The notes under the pieces are model-generated. The model was not told the origin of the DNA, did not search any database, and was given only the letters and a program-made list of their open reading frames with translations. A program made the position numbers and the translations under genes. Shown here piece after piece: positions 54,495 through 62,216 of a DNA stretch of 64,000 nt (positions within the stretch are counted from its first letter, which is position 1; each line of letters begins with the position of its first letter). Source of the stretch: Bradyrhizobium diazoefficiens. GTDB taxonomy: Bacteria; Pseudomonadota; Alphaproteobacteria; Rhizobiales; Xanthobacteraceae. The stretch covers positions 496,001 through 560,000 of the forward strand of contig NZ_CP067100.1 of NCBI RefSeq assembly GCF_016616235.1. The letters are read 5' to 3'.

Positions 54495-55409
54495 ATGCCC
54501 TTCTTCAAGACTCTCTCGGCCTATGACGATCGCTCCGCGCGCCTTGCCGGCATCGCGCTGATGCTGCTGTCGATCTTCATGTTCTCGTTCGGCGATGCCA
54601 TGGGCAAGTTCCTGGTCGGGACCTATTCGGTGGGGCAGCTCTTGTTCCTGCGCGCCTGCGCGGCGCTGCTGCTGTTGTCGCCGATGATCTGGAAGCAGCG
54701 TCACCAGTTCCTGCAGCTCGAGCGGCCTTTGCTGCAGCTCTTCCGCGTCATCCTGTCGACGCTGGAAGTCGCCGCCTTCTTCCTCGCGACCGTCTATCTG
54801 CCGCTCGCGGACGTCATCACCTATTATCTGGCCGGTCCCATCTTCGTCACCGCGATGTCGGCGATCTTCCTGGGCGAGAAGGTCGGCTGGCGGCGGTGGA
54901 CGGCGATCCTGATCGGCTTCTGCGGCGTGCTGATCGCGCTGCGGCCGTCGGCGCAGACGGTGAGCCTGCCGGCGCTGATCGCGCTCGGCGGCAGCCTGTC
55001 CTTCGCGACCCTGATGCTGATCACGCGCAGCCTGCGCAAGACGCCCGATATCGTGATGGCATCCTCGCAATTCATCGGCACGTTTTCGCTCGGTGCCGTG
55101 CTCTCGGCATTCCACTGGGTGCCGCCGACCCCGGGCAGCCTCGTGATTTTCGCTGCGGCCGGGCTCATTTCGGTGACCGCGCTGTTCTGCGTCAACCGCT
55201 CGCTGAAGCTGGCGCCGGCCAGCGTCGTGGTGCCGTACCAGTATTCGATGATCGTCTGGGCCGTGATCTTCGGCTTCGTCGTGTTCGGCGACGTGCCCGA
55301 GGTCGCCACCATCGTCGGCGCTGCAATCATCATCGGCGCCGGATTCTACATCTATTTGCGCGAGCGCGATTTGGGGCGGCAGAGCGCGGAAGTGAATCCG
55401 CCGGTGTGA
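54495..55409 (+). CDS. EamA/DMT-superfamily transporter
   Basis: A 304-residue inner-membrane protein with ten hydrophobic segments in two EamA repeats (about residues 20-150 and 160-290). The first repeat begins GIALMLLSIFMFSFGDAMGKFL and ends FLGEKVGWRRWTAILIGFCGVLIALRP. The second ends FVVFGDVPEVATIVGAAIIIGAGFYIYLRER. Started at MPFFKTLSAYDDRSA. DMT carriers export metabolites or amino acids; the substrate is unknown. It is divergent from the MaoC gene. A long inverted repeat lies downstream. Confidence 0.93.
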   Translation: MPFFKTLSAYDDRSARLAGIALMLLSIFMFSFGDAMGKFLVGTYSVGQLLFLRACAALLLLSPMIWKQRHQFLQLERPLLQLFRVILSTLEVAAFFLATVYLPLADVITYYLAGPIFVTAMSAIFLGEKVGWRRWTAILIGFCGVLIALRPSAQTVSLPALIALGGSLSFATLMLITRSLRKTPDIVMASSQFIGTFSLGAVLSAFHWVPPTPGSLVIFAAAGLISVTALFCVNRSLKLAPASVVVPYQYSMIVWAVIFGFVVFGDVPEVATIVGAAIIIGAGFYIYLRERDLGRQSAEVNPPV

Positions 55410-55420
55410 CGCCCACCCTG

Positions 55421-55567
55421 CCCTGGAGGGGGAGGGTCGCTACGCATGCAGCGAAGCGCAATGCGCAGCGGGGTGGGGTGACCGTCTCTCCGCATTGAAC
55501 GCTGCCCGAGTGGAGAGATCACCCCACCCCGCTCGCGCTTCGCGCGATCGACCCTCCCCCTCCAGGG
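55421..55567. repeat. Long inverted repeat (19-bp perfect outer arms)
   Basis: CCCTGGAGGGGGAGGGTCG (55421-55439) is the perfect reverse complement of 55549-55567. Inner arms AGCGGGGTGGGGTGA and TCACCCCACCCCGCT are also perfect. The right end is the target of IS4-type copy 2. Confidence 0.85.
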
Positions 55568-56926
55568 CATAGGCGCTAGGTTTAGCTCTGGACACGAAGA
55601 ATCTCGATATGATTCAAACTTGGGATGAAGATTCGTCCTGAGATTCTGGATCATTGGCCGGAGGTGAGTGCGCGACTTCCGGGAGGCTTCGACCTGGAAG
55701 CCACGGCGCGGTTACGCGGAGCCTTTACCCGGGCGCGGGAGATTAAGAACGCCGAGACGCTGTTGCGGTTGGCGCTTGCCTATGGCGGCTTGGGCATGTC
55801 GCTGCGTGAGACGTGTGTGTGGGCGGAAGCCGGCGGCATCGTCCGTTTGTCCGATCCATCACTGCTCGATCGGCTGTGTAAAGCCGCGCCCTGGCTTGGT
55901 GACATTGTGGCTGCGCTGATCGCCGAACAGGCCAAAATGACGGCGGGGAGCTGGGTTGGGTATCGCCTGCGTGCACTCGACGGAACCTCGATCTGCGAAC
56001 CGGGAGCTGACCGTACGACGTGGCGGCTGCACGTCGGCTACGATCTGGCAACGGGTCAGGTTGATCAGCTTGAGCTAACCGACGTGCATGGCGCGGAGAA
56101 TCTTCAGCGCCTCACCTACGCACACGGCGATATCGTGCTGGGCGACCGCTATTATGCGAGGCCGCGCGATCTGCGGCCGGTGATCGAAGCCGGTGCAGAC
56201 TTCATCGTGCGGACTGGCTGGAACTCGTTGCGCCTGTTGCAGGCCAATGGCGAGCCCTTTGATCTGTTTGCCGCTCTCGCGGCTCAGTCGGAACAGGAAA
56301 GCGAGCTGCAAGTTCGCGTCCACGAGGGCCAGACAAAGACTCCACCGCCGGAGCCGCTGATCCTGCGCCTCGTCGTGCGACGCAAGCCGCCGGAGCAGGC
56401 CGAAACCGAGCGAAAGCGCCTGCTCAAGGATGCCAAGAAGCGCGGCAAGCAACCCGATCCACGCAGTCTCGAGGCGGCGAAGTACATTCTTCTCCTTACC
56501 TCGCTGCCAGTCGCCACCTTCCCACCGGCCGATGTCCTCGCCCTCTATCGCTTCCGCTGGCAGATCGAGCTGGCATTCAAGCGGTTCAAGAGCTTAGCCG
56601 GGCTCGACATGCTGCCAGCCAAGAAGCCTGAACTTGCGCGGGCGTGGATCTACGCCAGACTGATCGTCGCCATCATCGCTGAACAGATCGCCGGGCAAGT
56701 CCCGGACTCTTTCCCCTCTGAGTTCGGAACCACCACAAGCAAGCCCATCGCGTTGGCGCCTCATGAAGATCGCCCTGGCGACCGTTCGTGCCGCCATTCG
56801 TGGACCACTTCTCTGGCAGGCTTTCTGTAATCTCTTCACCCGAGCCCGCCGGCACTTCTGCGAACCGCCACGCCGGCGCAGAAAACAATGCGACTATCTA
56901 CACAAACGCATAACCTAGCGCCCATG
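55568..56926 (+). mobile_element. IS4-type insertion sequence, copy 2 (1359 bp)
   Basis: The ends are CATAGGCGCTAGGTT and, reverse-complemented, CATGGGCGCTAGGTT. An 11-bp target duplication CCCCTCCAGGG flanks it (55557-55567 and 56927-56937). Same orientation and exact length as copy 1. It stands 21 bases beyond the stop of the GNAT gene at 56947. Confidence 0.95.
55625..56830 (+). CDS. IS4-family transposase, copy 2
   Basis: A 401-residue DDE transposase, homologous over its whole length to copy 1. Asp in RALDGTSICEPG, Asp in IVLGDRYYARPRDL and the YREK pattern in YRFRWQIELAFKRFKS are all present. The differences from copy 1 are scattered substitutions, many at third codon positions, without frameshift. 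It should therefore be functional. Confidence 0.96.
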   Translation: MKIRPEILDHWPEVSARLPGGFDLEATARLRGAFTRAREIKNAETLLRLALAYGGLGMSLRETCVWAEAGGIVRLSDPSLLDRLCKAAPWLGDIVAALIAEQAKMTAGSWVGYRLRALDGTSICEPGADRTTWRLHVGYDLATGQVDQLELTDVHGAENLQRLTYAHGDIVLGDRYYARPRDLRPVIEAGADFIVRTGWNSLRLLQANGEPFDLFAALAAQSEQESELQVRVHEGQTKTPPPEPLILRLVVRRKPPEQAETERKRLLKDAKKRGKQPDPRSLEAAKYILLLTSLPVATFPPADVLALYRFRWQIELAFKRFKSLAGLDMLPAKKPELARAWIYARLIVAIIAEQIAGQVPDSFPSEFGTTTSKPIALAPHEDRPGDRSCRHSWTTSLAGFL

Positions 56927-56946
56927 CCCCTCCAGGGGAGGGTAAA

Positions 56947-57561
56947 TCACCTCATCCTTCGCGCGCTGCTCCAGCTCTTCAGCGACGACCACACCCCGCG
57001 TGAGAGGCGGAAGCAATCGACCGGCGTCGAGGAGCCCAGCGCCAGGAAGCGGTGCAACTGCACGCCGCTCCACTGGAAGCCGCACTTCTCCAGCACCTTG
57101 CGCGAGGCCGGATTGGTGACGCGCGCGCCGGCATAGAGATGATCGTCCTCGAACTCCTCGAAAAAGAAGTCGATGGCGCCGCGCGCGGCCTCGGTGGCAT
57201 AGCCCCGGCCCCAATGCTCGACGCCGAGCCAGTAGCCGAGCTCGGCATTGCCGGGCGTGGAGCAGTCGATGCCGACCATGCCGACCGGCCCGCTATCGTG
57301 CTCGATCAGGAACACGGTCTCGCTGCCGAGCGCGGCGGTGGCGCGGACGAATTCGACGGCGTCGTCCTGCGAATAGGGATGGGGGAGGCGGCGGGTGTTC
57401 TCCGCGATACGGCGGTCGTTGGCGAGCTGGGCGATGGTCCTGACATCGGCGAGGGTCGGCCGCCGCAAGGTCAGCCGCTCGGTGGCAACGACGCTCGGCC
57501 TCGCCTCCCGCAAGGTCACGCCCGAGAAATCCTGCAACATGTCCGGCTCCGTCAAAGTCAC
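56947..57561 (-). CDS. GNAT N-acetyltransferase (RimJ/RimL type)
   Basis: A 204-residue protein. The core has ATERLTLRRPTLADVRTIAQLANDRRIAENTRRLPHPYSQDDAVEFV (about residues 26-72), VGMVGIDCSTPGNAELGYWLG and the acetyl-CoA loop GRGYATEAARGAIDFFFEE, then GARVTNPASRKVLEKCGF: the layout of ribosomal-protein or aminoglycoside-type acetyltransferases (Acetyltransf_3). The start may be at ATG 57561 or at 57540 (MLQDFSGV). It reads away from rpmA with a terminator between. IS4-type copy 2 ends just after its stop codon. Confidence 0.9.
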   Translation of the reverse strand: MTLTEPDMLQDFSGVTLREARPSVVATERLTLRRPTLADVRTIAQLANDRRIAENTRRLPHPYSQDDAVEFVRATAALGSETVFLIEHDSGPVGMVGIDCSTPGNAELGYWLGVEHWGRGYATEAARGAIDFFFEEFEDDHLYAGARVTNPASRKVLEKCGFQWSGVQLHRFLALGSSTPVDCFRLSRGVWSSLKSWSSARRMR

Positions 57562-57585
57562 TAAATCAAAAGTGAGCAGTTCAAA

Positions 57586-57614
57586 CGAAAAGGGAGGCCG
57601 GTTTCCCGCCTCCC
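57586..57614 (-). terminator. Intrinsic terminator of rplU-rpmA
   Basis: On the minus strand GGGAGGCGGG-AAA-CCGGCCTCCC is followed by TTTTCGTTT. It lies about 80 bases after the rpmA stop and upstream of the GNAT start. Confidence 0.85.
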
Positions 57615-57692
57615 CTGGAGCCTTCGATCGCTATGATCTCTGGGACTCCGCCGGTTCAGTCAGGACCGGCGGACTCCAATTTGATCCACCGT

Positions 57693-57962
57693 CTATTCAG
57701 CCGCCTCTGCGATCGGGAGTACCGATACGAAGGTGCGGCCGTTGGCTTTAGCCTGGAACGCAACACGACCCTCGACCTTGGCGAACAGAGTGTGGTCCGT
57801 GCCCATGCCGACATTAAGGCCGGGGTGCCAGGTGGTGCCGCGCTGACGCGCAATGATGTTGCCGGGAGTGACGATCTCCCCGCCGAACGCCTTGATGCCG
57901 AGGCGCTTACCCTTGGAATCGCGTCCGTTACGCGATGAACCGCCTGCCTTTTTGTGAGCCAT
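57693..57962 (-). CDS. rpmA: 50S ribosomal protein L27
   Basis: An 89-residue protein beginning [22 protein letters not shown], the conserved N-terminus that reaches the peptidyl-transferase centre. [22 protein letters not shown] is the family signature. Second gene of rplU-rpmA; the spacer between them is 102 bases. Confidence 0.99.
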   Translation of the reverse strand: MAHKKAGGSSRNGRDSKGKRLGIKAFGGEIVTPGNIIARQRGTTWHPGLNVGMGTDHTLFAKVEGRVAFQAKANGRTFVSVLPIAEAAE

Positions 57963-58064
57963 GGCTCGTCTCCGAAATCCTGCGTATGTCTAGGTCAATT
58001 CCTTGACGGAATCATTTCACGATGTCTCACGCATCAATTCGTGAATTGGCGTGATCAAAGCTAT

Positions 58065-58451
58065 CTATTCGGCGGCTTCCGCTGTCGGCTCCTTGGCCAC
58101 CTTCTCCCGCTTCGGACGCGGGCCCTTGGTGGGCTTGGCGTTGTCCGTCAGGATCTCGCTGACGCGCAGCACCGTGATTTCGTCGCGGTAGCCGCGCTTG
58201 CGGCGCGAATTCTTGCGGCGGCGCTTCTTGAACGCGATGACCTTCGGCCCCCGCTTGTGGTCGAGCACCTCGACCGCAACGGAGGCGCCTGCCACCGTCG
58301 GAACGCCGAGGACCGGCGTGTCGCCGCCGACCACGAGGACTTCGTTCAACTGCACGATCGAGCCGACTTCGCCTTCGATCTTGCCTACTTCGAGAACATC
58401 ATCCGGCACGACGCGGTATTGCTTGCCGCCGGTTTTGATGACTGCGAACAT
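58065..58451 (-). CDS. rplU: 50S ribosomal protein L21
   Basis: A 128-residue protein. MFAVIKTGGKQYRVVPDDVLEVGKIEG and KVIAFKKRRRKNSRRKRGYRDEITVLRVSEI are typical of L21. The C-terminal tail beyond about residue 105 is Lys/Pro/Glu-rich and longer than in enterics, common in alphaproteobacteria. It has a clear promoter upstream. Confidence 0.99.
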   Translation of the reverse strand: MFAVIKTGGKQYRVVPDDVLEVGKIEGEVGSIVQLNEVLVVGGDTPVLGVPTVAGASVAVEVLDHKRGPKVIAFKKRRRKNSRRKRGYRDEITVLRVSEILTDNAKPTKGPRPKREKVAKEPTAEAAE

Positions 58452-58801
58452 CGTTTTTTCTCCGTGTTCAATCCCGGCCTCGGGACGAACATCGTCCGGG
58501 CCGGCTTTTTGTCAGTCGCTATGGGTTTAAGCGCGTTTTGTGCGGGCGGGAGTTATCCCTTTGAAAGCCCACGCAAAAACAAGCGGCGCGAGAAACGCCC
58601 CGCGCCGGCTGTGGGACTTATAGCCGCTGGTCCCGACAAGTCAAGGAAAAGCCGGCGAAAACGGCCAGATTTGAAGGATTTGGCGGCCCGCAAAGCTCGC
58701 TTATCGAACAAGGCCGCCTTTCCGAATCTGCGGCCGGTTTGCAACCAACGAGTTCCCGCGCCGTTGTCAAGGCCGGAACAGGTAAGCGGGCAAGGGCACC
58801 G
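58452..58801. other. 350-base divergent region between rplU and the ROK gene
   Basis: It carries the rplU promoter (58617-58644) and, on the minus strand, a roughly 160-base rplU leader. No gene is seen. The plus-strand ROK promoter is not clear. Confidence 0.6.
58617..58644 (-). promoter_or_regulatory. Sigma-70-type promoter of rplU-rpmA
   Basis: On the minus strand TTGACT (58639-58644), 16-base spacer, TATAAG (58617-58622). Near-consensus elements in the right place give a leader of about 160 bases before rplU. Confidence 0.65.
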
Positions 58802-59941
58802 ATGGCAACGGACGAACTGGTCAAGACAACGGGCATCGCCCAGCACGGGGCGAGCCGCCTGCCCTCGGTCGACGTCGACAGCTTCAACGTCGAGATCAAG
58901 GACGAGGACGGTTTTCTCGGCGACCGCGCCAGCAAGGGAGCGTTTCGCGAGATCCTCGAGGAGTGGCGCAAGCCGTTGCGCAAGAGCGGCGAGGATCCGT
59001 TCGGCGACGAGCCGTCCGACAAGATCAGCAAGAAGACCCTCGATGCCGTTCTGGTCGGCGACGATACCGAGGCCACGGCCGTCGTGCACAGCGCGATCGA
59101 GGAGTTCGCGCAGGAGCTGGCTTACGTCACGCGCCGGTTTCTCAAGACCAAGGCCTGGGCCAAGACCGAGTGCATCGTGGTCGGCGGCGGCTTTCGCGCC
59201 AGCCGGCTCGGCGAAATTGCCATTGCCCGGGCCGAGATCATTCTCAAGTCGGAGGGCTTCAAGGTCGATCTGGTGCCGATCCGCTTCGATCCGGACGATG
59301 CCGGATTGATCGGCGCGCTGCATCTCGCACCGACCTGGATTTTCGAGGCCTATGACAGCATTCTCGCGGTCGACATCGGCGGCACCAACATCCGCTGCGG
59401 GATCGTCGAGACCCGCTGGAAAAAGGCGTCCGACCTGTCCAAGGCCGTCGTCTTCAAATCCGATCTGTGGCGCCACGCCGATGACGAGCCGAGCCGCGAA
59501 ACTGCGGTGAAGCGGCTGGTCAAGATGCTCGAGGGCCTCATCGAGGACGCCGAAGCCGAAGGTTTCAAGCTCGCGCCCTTCATCGGCATCGCCTGTCCCG
59601 GCGTGATCAACGCGGACGGCTCGATCGAGAAGGGGGCGCAGAACCTGCCGGGCAATTGGGAGAGCAGCAAGTTCAACCTGCCGGCGAGCCTCGTCGAGGC
59701 CATCCCGACGATCGGCGAGCACGACACCGCGATCCTGATGCACAATGACGGCGTGGTTCAGGGCCTTTCGGAAGTGCCGTTCATGCAGCATGTCGAGCGC
59801 TGGGGCGTGCTCACCATCGGCACCGGGCTCGGCAATGCCCGCTTCACCAACCGCCGCAAGAACGGCAACGGCAAGGACCGTGATTCCACGGAGAACGGCA
59901 AGAAGAAGGGCAAGGAAAACAACAAGAACGACAAGGAGTAA
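58802..59941 (+). CDS. ROK-family sugar-kinase-like protein with permuted motif order
   Basis: A 379-residue protein. The usual ROK C-terminal half comes first: GDDTEATAVVHSAIEEFAQELA then the adenosine motif VVGGG (about 127-130) and DDAGLIGALHLAP (165-177). The N-terminal half follows: ILAVDIGGTNIRCGIVE (187-203), IACPGVIN (263-270), NLPGNW (281-286), HNDG with the presumed catalytic Asp316, and LTIGTGLG (337-344). The Cys/His zinc motif of ROK kinases is absent. The last 35 residues are a Lys/Asn/Gly-rich disordered tail. The hexokinase fold could still close. The substrate, and even kinase activity, are unproven. It is monocistronic, divergent from rplU. Confidence 0.85.
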   Translation: MATDELVKTTGIAQHGASRLPSVDVDSFNVEIKDEDGFLGDRASKGAFREILEEWRKPLRKSGEDPFGDEPSDKISKKTLDAVLVGDDTEATAVVHSAIEEFAQELAYVTRRFLKTKAWAKTECIVVGGGFRASRLGEIAIARAEIILKSEGFKVDLVPIRFDPDDAGLIGALHLAPTWIFEAYDSILAVDIGGTNIRCGIVETRWKKASDLSKAVVFKSDLWRHADDEPSRETAVKRLVKMLEGLIEDAEAEGFKLAPFIGIACPGVINADGSIEKGAQNLPGNWESSKFNLPASLVEAIPTIGEHDTAILMHNDGVVQGLSEVPFMQHVERWGVLTIGTGLGNARFTNRRKNGNGKDRDSTENGKKKGKENNKNDKE

Positions 59942-60066
59942 CCTTGACTGGTTAGGTTAAGGACCACTTTGCGTTGCGGCGCACGGGTTGCACGCTACGG
60001 TCGAAGCGTCGCCCACTCTGGCCGGCGAAGCCGCCCTTCCCAGCCAGTATTTCAATGAGCGGCACC

Positions 60067-60100
60067 GGGACCGCCAGTGTTTACCGCGTCTGGCGGTCCC
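60067..60100. terminator. Hairpin between convergent genes
   Basis: The perfect 11-bp stem GGGACCGCCAG / CTGGCGGTCCC with a 12-base loop lies between the ROK gene and the alpha/beta hydrolase gene, 9 bases beyond the hydrolase stop. There is no T-run, so it may be a weak bidirectional terminator. Confidence 0.45.
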
Positions 60101-60108
60101 ACCCATTC

Positions 60109-60972
60109 TCAGCTCCAGCCGATGCGCTGAAAGAAGGCCGAGATCTCCGCGGCCGCGCGATCCGGATCCTCGCGATGGGGGAAGTGTCCGACGCCGGTGA
60201 ACATCGCAAGATCGACATTGCTGAAGGTCTCGCCCAGCCGGTCGGTCCAGGCATAGGGAAACAGCGGATCGTGCTCGGCCCAGCGCACGCAGGTCGGCAC
60301 CTCGATCGGCGGAAGCGGTTTCGCTTCACCTTTCATCATCGCGACGCGCCCGGCATGCGAGGCGCGGTAATGCGCAAAGCCGCCGGCGAGATTGCCGCCC
60401 TTGAAGAAATTGTCGCCGAACGCGTCGAGCACGTCGTCGAAGGCATCTTTGCGATGCGCCCAGCCTTTGAGGAAATGGCTGATATAGAGCCGGCAGCTCT
60501 CGCGGCTCGCGCCGACCAGCGCCGGCGCCATCTCCATCTGGTGGAAGGACTGATACCAGATGTGGTTGAGCCGATCAGGGGCGGCCATGCGCGGCCCGAT
60601 GCCGGGATAGACGAAATCGAAGAAGAAAAGCCCTGCGAGCCGCTCGCCCGCCTGTCGGGCCAGCGGCTGCATCACCGCGCCGCCGACATCGTGGCCGACC
60701 ACTCCGAATCGCGCGATGCCGAGTCCGTCCATCAGCGCCAGCATGTCTGCGGTGTGGCCGTCCGGCCCGAAAGGCCCATCCGGCTTGTCGCTGTCGCCGA
60801 AGCCGCGCAGATCGGGCGCGATCAGCATGAATCGGTCGGCGAGCCGCGCCATCACCGGCTCCCAGGTCAGCCAGAATTCCGGCCACCCGTGCAGCAAAAG
60901 CAGCGGTTTTCCCTCGCCCGCGCGGACCAGGTGGAAATTGGCGCCGTTGGCCTTGATCGTGAGGTGCTCCAT
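60109..60972 (-). CDS. Alpha/beta hydrolase (dehalogenase/epoxide-hydrolase type)
   Basis: A 287-residue hydrolase started at MEHLTIKANGANFHLVRAG. The oxyanion motif is LLLHGWPEFWLTWEP, the nucleophile is Asp in VVGHDVGGAVMQ, and the acid/base pair sits in EHDPLFPY and GVGHFPHREDP. An Asp nucleophile marks haloacetate dehalogenases and epoxide hydrolases rather than esterases. DLRGFGDSDKP is typical too. The true substrate is unknown. Transcribed alone, toward the ROK gene. Confidence 0.9.
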   Translation of the reverse strand: MEHLTIKANGANFHLVRAGEGKPLLLLHGWPEFWLTWEPVMARLADRFMLIAPDLRGFGDSDKPDGPFGPDGHTADMLALMDGLGIARFGVVGHDVGGAVMQPLARQAGERLAGLFFFDFVYPGIGPRMAAPDRLNHIWYQSFHQMEMAPALVGASRESCRLYISHFLKGWAHRKDAFDDVLDAFGDNFFKGGNLAGGFAHYRASHAGRVAMMKGEAKPLPPIEVPTCVRWAEHDPLFPYAWTDRLGETFSNVDLAMFTGVGHFPHREDPDRAAAEISAFFQRIGWS

Positions 60973-61109
60973 GGCGGTTCCCTGAAGGTGAAAAAGGGAT
61001 GGAGGCAAGCGAGGCTGCGGATTTTCGCCTTTCGCGCCTTGTCTGGCCCGCCGTCCTCGCCTATTACACGGCCCGACCACAGGGGTTCCTGCCCCTCACG
61101 GCACCTTCA

Positions 61110-61199
61110 GGAGAGGTGGCAGAGTGGTTGAATGCACCGCACTCGAAATGCGGCATAGGTGCAAGCCTATCGGGGGTTCGAATCCCTCCCTCTCCGCCA
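61110..61199 (+). tRNA. tRNA-Ser (anticodon CGA)
   Basis: A 90-nt class II tRNA. Acceptor GGAGAGG pairs with CCTCTCC, discriminator G, encoded CCA at 61197-61199. The anticodon arm is CCGCA-CTCGAAA-TGCGG, giving anticodon CGA, which reads UCG. A variable arm ATAGGTGCAAGCCTAT and the T arm GGGGGTTCGAATCCCTC complete the serine-type structure. Confidence 0.97.
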
Positions 61200-61210
61200 T
61201 AATTGCCCGA

Positions 61211-62101
61211 TCATCCTGCCAGCACCATCCGCGCCATCGCCACAAACGCCTGCGCGGCCGGCGATAACGTTCGGCCTCGTCGCTGCAGCAGCGACACCGG
61301 GCGGGTGATGGCCGGGCGCACCAGCGGCCTCGCAATCAACGTCGGAAACTGCTCGGCCGGCAGCATCGTCGCGGGAAGGATGGCAAGGCCGAGACCCTGC
61401 GCCGTCATCGCGAGCGCGGTGTTGATCAGCGTCACTTCATAGGTCGGGGCGAGGTGCTTGCCCTGCGTGCCCAGCGCCTGATCGATCTGCATGCGGATCC
61501 GCGTCTCCCGCCGCATCGCGATCGTCGGCAGTTGCGCCAGCTCGTCCCAACTCAATGAGCGCCGTGCGGCGAAGTCGGCGGTGCGGCGGCCGATCGCGCT
61601 CAAGCGCCCGCGTGTCAGGGTCTCGATCGTCATCTCCGCGAATTCACCCTCGACGCTGCCGATCGCGAACTCCGCATCGGTTGCGATCAGGCGCGGAACG
61701 AGATCGTCGGCGGCAACATCGCGCATGTCGATCTCGATCTCGGGATAGCCTGCGCGGAATTTCGCGAGCACCGGCGGCAGCAGCGCCGAAGCGGCGCCCG
61801 CCGAGGCCACGAAGGCAACGCGGCCGGCGCGCGCCTGCGCAAGATCGCGCATGCGCCGCGACAAGCCCTGCGCATCGCCCAGCATCCGTTCGGCGGCGTG
61901 GAGCGCCTCATCGGCGGCCAGCGTCGGCTGCACCGACCGGGTCGAGCGATCGAATAGCTTGACGCCGAGCTGGTCCTCGAGCTGCTGGATCAGGAGGCTC
62001 GCCGCCGATTGCGTGATGCCGAGCTCGCCCGCGGCGCGCGTGATGCTGCGCGTCCGGTACACGGCGGTGAAGGCCCGCAATTGCCGCAAAGTGACATTCA
62101 T
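61211..62101 (-). CDS. LysR-family transcriptional regulator
   Basis: A 296-residue regulator started at MNVTLRQLRAFTAVYRTRSITRAAGELGITQSAASLLIQQLEDQLGV, whose first 60 residues are the winged helix-turn-helix. The effector-binding domain follows from about 90 (GRVAFVASAGAASALLPPVLAKF). It is divergent from the monooxygenase gene with a 115-base gap, the usual arrangement for LysR control of the neighbour. It lies 11 bases beyond the tRNA-Ser 3' end. Confidence 0.95.
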   Translation of the reverse strand: MNVTLRQLRAFTAVYRTRSITRAAGELGITQSAASLLIQQLEDQLGVKLFDRSTRSVQPTLAADEALHAAERMLGDAQGLSRRMRDLAQARAGRVAFVASAGAASALLPPVLAKFRAGYPEIEIDMRDVAADDLVPRLIATDAEFAIGSVEGEFAEMTIETLTRGRLSAIGRRTADFAARRSLSWDELAQLPTIAMRRETRIRMQIDQALGTQGKHLAPTYEVTLINTALAMTAQGLGLAILPATMLPAEQFPTLIARPLVRPAITRPVSLLQRRGRTLSPAAQAFVAMARMVLAG

Positions 62102-62216
62102 AGGTAAAACTGATGAATTGATGATTTCTTTCCGGCTTATCGCATAACCGGGCCTGCAATAGAATGCACCCCGCGCGGACGGCAAATCCGCAGCGCTGCA
62201 AGGGACGGAAACGAGC

